A stretch of 5,764 nt of DNA from Verrucomicrobiaceae bacterium (GCA_947372405.1 CANBTO010000351.1:1-5764), one strand, 5' to 3'; positions 1 through 5,545 are shown, counted from the first letter of the stretch. A program made the numbers and translations. The notes: a model not told the origin generated them from the sequence alone.

Positions 1-696
1 AAAATTCGCCGCGCTGGTGAGCGTGGCCATGCGAATCACGGCTGGCTCGACAGTTGGCACACCTTTTCCTTCGCCGACTATTATGACCCGGAAAACATGG
101 GCTTCCGCTCGCTGCGCGTCATCAACGACGACCGCATCGCCGGTGGTGGCGGATTCCCGACGCATCCCCATCGCGACATGGAAATTTTCTCCTACCTGTT
201 AGCGGGAAATCTCGCTCACCAAGATTCGATGGGCAACCGCCGCGTGCTCAAGCCCGGTGAGATCCAGATGATGCGTGCCGGCTCCGGCGTGCGGCACTCC
301 GAGTTCAATCCCTCCGCCACCGAGCCAGCCCATTTGTTGCAAATCTGGATCACGCCCGACACCCGCAGCCTCACTCCGGCCTACACCGAGTGGACGCCAG
401 CGCCGGGCCATGAGAACGATGTCAAAACACTGGTGATTTCCACTGACGGGCGGGACGGTTCCGCCACCATCGCCCAAGATGCGTCGATTTATCTGTTGAA
501 ATTCCAGCCCGGCAGCAGCACCAGCCACCAACTCACCGCCGGTCGCGGCCTGTGGCTGCATGTCGCCAAAGGCTCGGTTAACGTGAATAGCATCCTTCTA
601 ACAGCAGGCGACGCGCTCTCCCTAGAACAGCCGGGTGAAATCGAAATCACCGCCACTGCCGAAGCTGCCGAAGCGATTCTATTTGACCTCGGCTAA
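1..696 (+). CDS. Pirin family protein (quercetinase-like bicupin), 5' end cut by window edge
   Basis: The frame is open from base 1 and shows 231 residues before TAA at 694-696. Aligned from memory to E. coli YhhW (231 aa), only about two residues are missing, so the true start lies just outside the window. The opening residues include ERGHANHGWLDSWHTFSF, the hallmark pirin N-terminus. Four metal ligands are present: the HPH pair (window residues 55 and 57) and the His and Glu of RHSE (99 and 101), matching YhhW His57, His59, His101 and Glu103. The N-terminal cupin therefore looks able to bind metal; the C-terminal cupin (roughly residues 125-230) is more divergent, as usual. Bacterial pirins of this type oxygenate quercetin in vitro, but the natural substrate is generally unknown. 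It is cytoplasmic, with no signal peptide visible. An ene-reductase gene follows after 36 bp on the same strand, suggesting co-transcription. Family call is very sure; substrate unknown. Confidence 0.95.
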   Translation, partial: KIRRAGERGHANHGWLDSWHTFSFADYYDPENMGFRSLRVINDDRIAGGGGFPTHPHRDMEIFSYLLAGNLAHQDSMGNRRVLKPGEIQMMRAGSGVRHSEFNPSATEPAHLLQIWITPDTRSLTPAYTEWTPAPGHENDVKTLVISTDGRDGSATIAQDASIYLLKFQPGSSTSHQLTAGRGLWLHVAKGSVNVNSILLTAGDALSLEQPGEIEITATAEAAEAILFDLG

Positions 697-732
697 ATCC
701 CGCTAAGTTCTCCTAGCACTGCACCAACTCCC

Positions 733-1809
733 ATGTCCGATCCACTATTCCAACCGCTGCGAGCCGGGGCGCTCACGTTTTCTAACCGCATGGTGATGGC
801 ACCGCTCACCCGCTGCCGCGCCTCCGCCGGGCGTGTGCCTAACAAGATGATGGCCGAGTACTATGCCCAACGTAGCGCCTTCGGTATGATCCTGACAGAA
901 GCCACCTCGATTTCGCCGCAGGGCGTCGGTTATCCGAACACTCCGGGCATCTGGTCTGCGGAACAAGTGGCGGGCTGGCAGCTCGTCACCAGTGCCGTGC
1001 ATGAGGCGGGTGGTCGGATTTTGCTCCAACTCTGGCATGTTGGCCGCGTTTCCGATCCAATCTACCTGAATGGTGAACTGCCGGTCGCTCCCAGCGCCAT
1101 CGCGCCAGCGGGGCATGTGAGTTTGATTCGTCCACTCAAGGATTTCGTAACGCCCCGCGCCTTGGAACTAACTGAAATTCCCGGCATCATCGCAGACTAC
1201 CGCCGTGCGGCGGAAAACGCGATGACGGCTGGCTTTGACGGAGTGGAAATCCACGGAGCTAACGGTTATCTCATCGACCAGTTCCTCCAAGACTCCTCAA
1301 ACCAGCGCACGGACGAATACGGCGGCTCGATTGAAAACCGCGCCCGTTTCCTGCTAGAAGCCACGGATGCCGTCACCTCCGTCTGGGGTGCGGGCCGCGT
1401 GGGAGTTCACCTTGCCCCTCGTGGCGATGCCCACGGCATGGGCGATTCGGCCATTTCCTCGGTCTTCCATCACGCCGCCCGCGAACTCGGAAAACGGCAC
1501 CTTGCCTTCCTCTGCGCCCGTGAGTCGTATGACAAGCCCGCCCTCGGTCCATCGCTCAAGCACAGCTTCGGCGGCATTTACATCGCCAACGAAAATTTCA
1601 CCGCCGAGGCCGCGCGGGAAGCGATTCGCTCGGGCACAGCCGATGCGGTGGCGTTTGGGAAAACCGCCATCGCCAATCCCGATCTGGTCGAGCGCTTCCG
1701 AGTCGGTGCGCCCCTCAATCCGCCCGACCCGACGACCTTCTACGGCGATGGCCCGCAAGGCTACACCGACTATCCATTTCTCGAAACCACAACGATCCAA
1801 CCATCATGA
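733..1809 (+). CDS. nemA: Old Yellow Enzyme family FMN-dependent alkene reductase (NemA-like)
   Basis: This 358-aa protein has the usual length of the N-ethylmaleimide reductase/OYE family, TIM-barrel FMN enzymes that use NAD(P)H to reduce activated C=C bonds and some nitro compounds. Visible landmarks are APLTR with Thr26 next to the flavin, LQLWHVGR (Gln99, flavin pyrimidine contact), HGANGYL (His174 and Asn177 binding the substrate carbonyl, Tyr179 as proton donor), YGGSIENR (196-203), an FMN-phosphate loop at AVAFGK (305-310), and the C-terminal FYGDGPQGYTDYP. Two positions differ from E. coli NemA: the Arg of its VGIR motif is His226 here, and FGR is FGK (Lys310). The ATG at 733 puts Thr26 at the position expected for the family; there is no Shine-Dalgarno sequence before it. 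The stop codon overlaps the next start as ATGA, implying translational coupling to a flavin reductase. Family call is firm; nemA denotes similarity, not proven substrate. Confidence 0.93.
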   Translation: MSDPLFQPLRAGALTFSNRMVMAPLTRCRASAGRVPNKMMAEYYAQRSAFGMILTEATSISPQGVGYPNTPGIWSAEQVAGWQLVTSAVHEAGGRILLQLWHVGRVSDPIYLNGELPVAPSAIAPAGHVSLIRPLKDFVTPRALELTEIPGIIADYRRAAENAMTAGFDGVEIHGANGYLIDQFLQDSSNQRTDEYGGSIENRARFLLEATDAVTSVWGAGRVGVHLAPRGDAHGMGDSAISSVFHHAARELGKRHLAFLCARESYDKPALGPSLKHSFGGIYIANENFTAEAAREAIRSGTADAVAFGKTAIANPDLVERFRVGAPLNPPDPTTFYGDGPQGYTDYPFLETTTIQPS

Positions 1810-2375
1810 ACCAACCACGCATCCTCATCTTCGGCGGCAGTCTCCGCACCGAATCCTACAATCAGAAACTCGCCGCCATCGCTGCGGACGCCGCCCGCGT
1901 CGCCGGGGCGGAAGTCACCCTCATCGCCCTCCGGGATTTCCGGATGCCGCTTTTCGACGAAGATCTCGAAGCCGCCGAGGGAATGCCGGAAACCGCGCGG
2001 AAATTGAAAGCGTTGTTTGCGGAAAACACCGGACTCATCATCGCTTCACCTGAATATAACAGCACCATCACCGCCGCACTCAAGAACGCGATTGACTGGG
2101 TTTCCCGGGCGACTGAGCCTAATGAAAAACCGCTTTCCGTCCTGAGCGGAAAATCCGCAGCGATCCTATCCGCCTCGCCCGGCGGTTACGGTGGCGCGCG
2201 TAGCCTCGCCCAGCTCCGGCCGTTTTTGGAAAACATCGGCATCACCGTCCTCGCGGATCAGGTTTCGATTCCTAAAGCCTACGAAGCCTTTGATGCCGCT
2301 GGTAAATTAATCGATCCCGTCCATGCCGCCGCAGTCACCGCGCTCGCCGCGAGCCTCGTGGCGAAACTTGCATGA
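1806..2375 (+). CDS. NAD(P)H-dependent FMN reductase / quinone reductase (flavodoxin-like fold)
   Basis: The 189-aa product belongs to the NADPH-dependent FMN reductase family (ArsH/ChrR/SsuE-like flavodoxin fold). It carries the FMN phosphate loop GGSLRTESYN at residues 10-19, the flavin-ring segment SPEYNSTITAALKNAIDW at 81-98 and the SASPGGYGG loop at 122-130. The length is typical of the ChrR/YieF-type group. Expected chemistry is transfer of electrons from NAD(P)H to FMN, quinones or other acceptors in the cytoplasm. The start ATG lies inside the stop of the ene-reductase gene (ATGA at 1806-1809). With no ribosome binding site of its own, it probably depends on ribosomes finishing the upstream gene. 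The pairing suggests it supplies reduced flavin or works on the same type of substrate, which is inference. It lacks the extensions typical of ArsH, so an arsenic role is unlikely. Confidence 0.92.
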   Translation: MNQPRILIFGGSLRTESYNQKLAAIAADAARVAGAEVTLIALRDFRMPLFDEDLEAAEGMPETARKLKALFAENTGLIIASPEYNSTITAALKNAIDWVSRATEPNEKPLSVLSGKSAAILSASPGGYGGARSLAQLRPFLENIGITVLADQVSIPKAYEAFDAAGKLIDPVHAAAVTALAASLVAKLA

Positions 2376-2412
2376 CAGGCCGATTGATACTCGCCACTCA
2401 TCCAAGTATTCC

Positions 2413-2432
2413 AAATTCCGCGAAAAATTCCG
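2413..2432. repeat. Short direct repeat AAATTCCG upstream of the TM2 gene
   Basis: Two exact copies of AAATTCCG (2413-2420 and 2425-2432) are 12 bp apart start to start, with a further ATTCC at 2408-2412. They sit in the 93-bp gap between the flavin reductase and the TM2-domain gene, 36 bp before the chosen TM2 start. A tandem operator is possible, but an AT-rich chance repeat is equally likely. No convincing promoter or terminator was found in the same gap. Confidence 0.25.
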
Positions 2433-2468
2433 ATGGCGGTATCCGCGTTGCTGATGCATTGCTTTGCC

Positions 2469-2861
2469 ATGCGCGAAACGAAGTCTCATAGCAAAACCAT
2501 CGGCTATCTGTTATGGATTTTCGGTTTCACGGGTGCGCATCGGTTTTATTATGGCAAGCCGATCAGTGGAGTAATCTGGTTCTGCACGTTGGGTTTATTA
2601 GGCGTGGGCTGGCTCATCGATCTCTTTCTGATTCCCGGCATGGACCGTCGGGCGGATGCGCGCTACACCAGCGGCAGATATGATTATTCGGTCGCATGGA
2701 TTCTGCTGACCTTTCTCGGAGGCTTTGGCATCCACCGCTTTTATCTTGGTAAACCGCTTACCGGATTGCTCTGGTTGTTTACAGGCGGCTTATTTCTCGT
2801 TGGCTGGCTCTATGATTTCTGCACGCTCAATGACCAAGTGGATGAGATGAACCGCGCTTGA
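2469..2861 (+). CDS. Small membrane protein with two TM2 domains
   Basis: The 130-aa product holds two TM2 domains in tandem, at about residues 8-57 and 72-121. Each has a first hydrophobic helix ending in a glycine-rich turn and an HRFYxGK motif (AHRFYYGK at 23-30, IHRFYLGK at 88-95), then a second helix ending in WLxDxF/WLYDF. That predicts four membrane segments in the inner membrane. The two halves resemble each other closely, as expected from internal duplication. I chose ATG 2469 because the N-terminus MRETKSHSKTIGYLLW matches how such proteins usually begin. Upstream in-frame ATGs at 2433 and 2454 would add 12 or 5 residues (MAVSALLMHCFA) with no family support. No Shine-Dalgarno sequence is visible at any of the three. 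The bacterial function of TM2 proteins is poorly known, so no role is assigned. It lies 93 bp after the redox operon and may be transcribed separately. Confidence 0.88.
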   Translation: MRETKSHSKTIGYLLWIFGFTGAHRFYYGKPISGVIWFCTLGLLGVGWLIDLFLIPGMDRRADARYTSGRYDYSVAWILLTFLGGFGIHRFYLGKPLTGLLWLFTGGLFLVGWLYDFCTLNDQVDEMNRA

Positions 2862-2886
2862 TGGGTAACTCTAGAAACGGCCGAAT

Positions 2887-2967
2887 TGGAGCGTGGACAT
2901 CTTGTCCCGCGTGCTTCCGGCGGACAGAATGTCCGCGGCACCAAGCGTTCAGAATGAACGCGCTCCA
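2887..2967. repeat. REP/MITE-like element: terminal inverted repeats enclosing three hairpins
   Basis: The element is bounded by a perfect 7-bp inverted repeat, TGGAGCG (2887-2893) and CGCTCCA (2961-2967). Inside are three hairpins: GGACA-TCT-TGTCC (2895-2907), GCGGACA-GAA-TGTCCGC (2920-2936) and GCGTTCA-GAA-TGAACGC (2945-2961). The last base of hairpin 3 is shared with the outer arm. Hairpins 2 and 3 share the GCG...A-GAA-T...CGC frame but differ at two stem positions on both sides, so pairing is kept. No reading frame is supported here. The element fills the gap between two convergent genes, the TM2 gene and the HAD phosphatase, where it could stop transcription from both sides, although no T-tract follows the hairpins. 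I infer a dispersed non-coding repeat of REP or miniature-transposon type; no target-site duplication is obvious. Confidence 0.7.
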
Positions 2968-2993
2968 GCGTCCGGTTAGCCTGGAGGATTAAC

Positions 2994-3641
2994 TCACTCT
3001 AGCAGATCTGACAAGGCTGCCGGTTCGTCAACCAGATGATCGGCTCCGGCGGCGATCAGACGCTCGCGATCGTGGAAGCCCCAGGTGACGGCGATCGCCC
3101 GCATTCCGGCGTTGTGGGCGGTTTCGAGGTCCATGGTGGAATCGCCGATGATGGTGCAGTCCGAGGGAGATAAATGCAGGGTGTTAGCAATTTCTAACGC
3201 ACCGGTGGGATCGGGTTTGTGGGGAACGCCGGGGCGTTGGCCTAACACCATGGCAAAGCGGATGGTGGGAAAAATCTGCGCGACAATGGTTGCGGTGAAC
3301 GGATGTGGTTTGTTGGATAGCACAGCTAACAGATAGTCGCGGTCTTGCAGGGATTCTAGCAGGCTGGTGAGCCCGGCATAGGCGGTGGTGCCGCTTGGCC
3401 AGGTAAGATCATAGTCGGCTTTGAACGCCGCTTCGAGGGTGTGGAAGAGAGCGTCATCGGCATCCGCCGGAGCACCACGCCGGATGAGAACACTGGCACC
3501 GTTGCCAATGAAATTTCTAACTGCCTCACGCGAATGAGTAGGCAGCCCGGAGGCGGCGAGGGCATGATTCAGTGAGGCGGCGATCCCATCCAAAGAGTCC
3601 ACCAGTGTGCCATCGAGATCGAAGATCAGAGCGTGTTTCAC
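2994..3641 (-). CDS. gph: HAD-superfamily hydrolase, phosphoglycolate phosphatase type
   Basis: The 215-aa protein has all four HAD motifs: DLDGT (Asp8 nucleophile, Asp10 acid/base), LSNKP (Ser109), the motif III lysine in HKPDP (Lys142) and GDSTMD (Asp167 and Asp171 for magnesium). Residues 15-85 form the small helical cap typical of the Gph/PGMB-like class I group. The expected reaction is dephosphorylation of a small phosphate ester, classically 2-phosphoglycolate from DNA repair or oxygenase side reactions; related enzymes hydrolyse pyrophosphate or other sugar phosphates, so the substrate is uncertain. Translation starts at GTG (minus-strand codon at 3641-3639). The motif I aspartate at residue 8 fixes this start, and no in-frame ATG lies close upstream. 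The gene follows the 129-aa membrane protein gene by 39 bp on the same strand, so the two may share a transcript. Several TTA and CTA codons and one AGA give slightly AT-richer codon use than its neighbours. Confidence 0.88.
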   Translation of the reverse strand: MKHALIFDLDGTLVDSLDGIAASLNHALAASGLPTHSREAVRNFIGNGASVLIRRGAPADADDALFHTLEAAFKADYDLTWPSGTTAYAGLTSLLESLQDRDYLLAVLSNKPHPFTATIVAQIFPTIRFAMVLGQRPGVPHKPDPTGALEIANTLHLSPSDCTIIGDSTMDLETAHNAGMRAIAVTWGFHDRERLIAAGADHLVDEPAALSDLLE

Positions 3642-3680
3642 CCCACAAGACTGGCTGGACCGGGCGCATTGGGGAAGCGC

Positions 3681-4070
3681 TTAAAAACCGATCAGGCTGA
3701 CCAATTCGTTATCGCTGAAATCGTCCATGTGATCCACTGCGGCGATCAGGGTTTCCGTTTCGGCGACTTCTTGGATGGCGAAGGCTTGGGGAGAATCCAG
3801 CACTGCGGCGTGTTCAATGGCGCTTGGCGTGGGTCCGACCAGAGAAACCATGGCGAAGACGATGGCTGCGGTGGCGGCGGCGAAACCCGCGAGCGGGGCG
3901 GGGGAGAGCAGGCGGAGCCACCAAGCTTTCGGCACACTGGAGAGGCGGGCCGCCCGCGCGGTATCATCGGCGAAGCGGGCGCTTGCGGTGATCGGCGGAA
4001 CGCGATCTAACAATTTCCACACAGCATCGGATTCCCAAGAGTCATCGGAAGGTTGGCGATTGTGGTTCAT
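3681..4070 (-). CDS. Single-pass membrane protein, possible anti-sigma-factor-like
   Basis: I do not recognise a named family with certainty. The 129-aa product has a short cytoplasmic N-terminus (1-52) with VWKLLDRVPP at 17-26 and SARFADDTARAARL at 30-43, one hydrophobic helix at about 58-79, and a C-terminal part ending in DDFSDNELVSLIGF. From memory, many verrucomicrobial ECF sigma loci carry a small protein with a W-x-LL...PP...S-x-x-F segment, one membrane helix and an acidic 'FSDxEL' end, presumed to act as the anti-sigma factor; that parallel is inference. No sigma-factor gene is adjacent. I chose the ATG at 4070. The open frame runs upstream to 4211, but that would add a 47-residue basic, low-quality extension running across the putative terminator and overlapping the end of queE. 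The phosphatase gene follows after 39 bp. A real gene is likely; the function is open. Confidence 0.7.
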   Translation of the reverse strand: MNHNRQPSDDSWESDAVWKLLDRVPPITASARFADDTARAARLSSVPKAWWLRLLSPAPLAGFAAATAAIVFAMVSLVGPTPSAIEHAAVLDSPQAFAIQEVAETETLIAAVDHMDDFSDNELVSLIGF

Positions 4071-4134
4071 GGCGGCGTGCGGATTGACGTGTGAGGGAAC
4101 CCGCCGCCGAGCGGAAAGTTGCAATCTTTTCAGC

Positions 4135-4157
4135 AAAAAAGCCAAGGGTGGCGTTTT
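4135..4157 (-). terminator. Weak rho-independent terminator after queE
   Basis: On the minus strand, just past the queE stop, GCCA-CCCT-TGGC forms a 4-bp GC stem with a 4-nt loop. It is flanked by AAAA on the 5' side and followed by six T residues. The A and T flanks can extend the pairing after one C/T mismatch. The short stem makes it weak, but placement within 30 bp of the stop and the clean T-tract fit a terminator separating queE from the 129-aa gene. Confidence 0.4.
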
Positions 4158-4164
4158 AGATTTT

Positions 4165-4917
4165 TCACACCCCACGGCGGTCACCCCAGAGTCGGATGTG
4201 GAGTCGATCACAAAACCGGAATCCTAATTCCCGGCAGTATTCCGCGAGCCATGCGGAGTGACCATCCAACTCGTCACAAGTCCGACCCTCGGGCATCAGC
4301 AGGACGCGCTGGCGGGGGATATCGTGGGCCACGAGGAGAGCTTGGATTTCCTCAAGATCCGCCGGTTCCGCGACGACGAATTTGAACCAGGCTTTCGGCG
4401 AATTTGCGAAAAATGCGAGGGCTTGCGGGTGCCGCCGCAGCGTTTCCGGCATCGCGGCGTTTGAAAGTTTTGGCGAGACATTGAATTGGTTCACCGCGTC
4501 GTGGAAGGCAGGTGAGGGGATACGGGTGCCGTTGGTTTCCACCTCGAACAGATGCTCCGGCTGGGCTTCGCGGATGTGTCCGATCATGGTGAGAAATTCG
4601 TCCTGTTGAAGCAGTGGCTCGCCGCCGGTGATGACAGTGCTCGGGCAATGATAGGCGAGAATTCGCTCGGCAGCATTTTCTGCAGAGATCTCGAAGGTGA
4701 CCTCGGATTTGCGGAACTTCGCGTAAGTGGGCAGGGCGTCCTTCTCATGCGGCCACGGCGTGCCCTCGAAATTCCAAGTGTGATCCGTGTCGCACCAGAT
4801 GCAGTGGAGATTGCAGCGCGAGGCCCGGATGAAGACCGCAGGCAGCCCCGCGCTCACGCCCTCGCCTTGGAGGGTATGGAAAATTTCCGGGCCATCGCCG
4901 AGTTTCGCAAGTTTCAT
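4165..4917 (-). CDS. queE: 7-carboxy-7-deazaguanine synthase (radical SAM)
   Basis: QueE converts 6-carboxytetrahydropterin to 7-carboxy-7-deazaguanine, a step towards preQ0 and queuosine (or 7-deazaguanine DNA bases). The 250-aa protein opens with a segment containing IFHTLQGEGVSAGLPAVFIR. It then carries the [4Fe-4S] motif CNLHCIWC (Cys35, Cys39, Cys42; the canonical CX3CX2C spacing, not the enlarged CX14CX2C of some QueE proteins) and DTDHTW. Next come TGGEPLL (97-103) for the SAM amino group, EVETNG (125-130), SPKLS (148-152), and the C-terminal RLHIRLWGDRRGV typical of the family. The ATG at 4917 places the QGEG motif at the usual distance. It is divergent from the adenosyltransferase gene across 67 bp. 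No other queuosine gene lies in the window. It is slightly longer than E. coli QueE, mainly through residues 50-75. The assignment is firm; the choice between tRNA and DNA modification cannot be made here. Confidence 0.95.
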   Translation of the reverse strand: MKLAKLGDGPEIFHTLQGEGVSAGLPAVFIRASRCNLHCIWCDTDHTWNFEGTPWPHEKDALPTYAKFRKSEVTFEISAENAAERILAYHCPSTVITGGEPLLQQDEFLTMIGHIREAQPEHLFEVETNGTRIPSPAFHDAVNQFNVSPKLSNAAMPETLRRHPQALAFFANSPKAWFKFVVAEPADLEEIQALLVAHDIPRQRVLLMPEGRTCDELDGHSAWLAEYCRELGFRFCDRLHIRLWGDRRGV

Positions 4918-4950
4918 GGACGACCAAGAGAAACCACGGATGAAGGCGGA

Positions 4951-4978
4951 TGGACATGCTTTTTTCCGCTGCTAGGAT
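4951..4978 (+). promoter_or_regulatory. Candidate sigma70-type promoter for the adenosyltransferase gene
   Basis: TGGACA (4951-4956, 5/6 to consensus) is followed after 16 bp by TAGGAT (4973-4978, 4/6 to TATAAT). The predicted transcription start would fall at about 4984-4986, right on the ATG at 4985, giving a leaderless message. The same AGGA (4974-4977) is also a plausible Shine-Dalgarno core 7 nt before the ATG. Both readings cannot apply to one transcript. The 67-bp gap must also hold the promoter of divergent queE, which I could not place. Confidence 0.28.
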
Positions 4979-4984
4979 CCGCGC

Positions 4985-5515
4985 ATGAGCATCATCACAG
5001 GGCGCGGCGATTCAGGAGAAACGGATCTGATGTTTGGCAAGCGCATCGCGAAAGCCGCCCCCCGCATTGAGGCACTGGGCGCGGTGGATGAGCTGAACGC
5101 CGCCCTTGGCCTCGCCCGCGCGGTCGATGAAAATGCCGAAACAGTGGCAGTGATTGACGGCATCCAGAGCCGCTTGGTCGGGCTGATGGGCCAGCTTGCG
5201 ACCTTGCCCGAGGACGAGGCGCTTTATTTGGCGAAAAAATACGCGGTCATCACGGCGGAGGATCTCGCTTGGGTCGTCGCGGTGGCCCATGAGTACGAGG
5301 CGAAGGGCGTGAAATTCACGGACTGGGCCAGACCCGGCGCGGCAGGTTCGCTCGCCCGCGCCGGACTGGACTATGCTAGAGCCGTCGCCCGACGGGCGGA
5401 GCGCAGTGTGTGGGTTCTCCACGAATCCGGCGAGGTGGTGCCCGAGGTGGTTCGGCTGTTTTTCAACCGCCTCTCGGACCTGCTGTGGATTCTCGCCCGG
5501 AGCAGCGTCGCCTGA
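4985..5515 (+). CDS. pduO: PduO-type cob(I)alamin adenosyltransferase
   Basis: This 176-aa single-domain protein fits the PduO/MMAB family, trimeric enzymes that transfer the adenosyl group of ATP to cob(I)alamin, making coenzyme B12. The N-terminal ATP loop is ITGRGDSGETDL (4-15; usually TKTGDxGxT). GAVDELNAALGLAR (32-45) includes Asp35. ARAVARRAERSVW (131-143) holds Arg132, Arg136, Arg137 and Glu139 in the spacing of the human MMAB residues Arg186, Arg190, Arg191 and Glu193. FNRLSDLLWILAR (160-172) is the C-terminal signature. The N-terminal loop departs from the family pattern (GRGD rather than KTGD), which may mark a subgroup. The ATG at 4985 is well placed for the ATP loop. No cobalamin-dependent enzyme or other B12 gene is in view, so the client enzyme is unknown. 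It is divergent from queE and is followed by tRNA-Ser 64 bp downstream. Confidence 0.9.
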   Translation: MSIITGRGDSGETDLMFGKRIAKAAPRIEALGAVDELNAALGLARAVDENAETVAVIDGIQSRLVGLMGQLATLPEDEALYLAKKYAVITAEDLAWVVAVAHEYEAKGVKFTDWARPGAAGSLARAGLDYARAVARRAERSVWVLHESGEVVPEVVRLFFNRLSDLLWILARSSVA

Positions 5516-5545
5516 TTGCCAAAGATTTCAAAAAGGGATTGCCAA
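5514..5545. repeat. 9-bp direct repeat GATTGCCAA between the adenosyltransferase and tRNA-Ser
   Basis: GATTGCCAA occurs at 5514-5522, where it overlaps the TGA stop of the adenosyltransferase gene, and again at 5537-5545, 23 bp on. The second copy contains the candidate -35 box of the tRNA promoter. Chance is possible at this length. Confidence 0.35.

Noticed and set aside
683..709. Promoter TTGACC-N15-TAAGTT before the ene-reductase
   Set aside because: The spacer is too short and the -35 box lies inside the pirin coding sequence; the 36-bp gap fits an operon better.
1367..2053. 228-aa plus-strand open frame across the ene-reductase and flavin reductase junction
   Set aside because: It is rich in Pro, Ser and Arg, a frame-shift shadow of two genes with strong family motifs.
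2433..2468. Longer TM2 protein starting at ATG 2433 or 2454
   Set aside because: The extra residues MAVSALLMHCFA have no family support; MRETKSHSKTIGYLLW is the typical beginning.
3633..4010. 125-aa plus-strand frame opposite the membrane protein
   Set aside because: Gly-rich antisense shadow of a gene with a clear membrane helix; no family features.
4071..4211. N-terminal extension of the 129-aa membrane protein to a 176-aa product
   Set aside because: It would overlap the end of queE, run through the terminator-like hairpin and add a basic stretch unlike a signal peptide; the ATG at 4070 begins the coherent part.
4552..5070. 172-aa plus-strand frame across queE and into the adenosyltransferase
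   Set aside because: It overlaps two firmly identified genes in other frames; composition is that of an antisense shadow.
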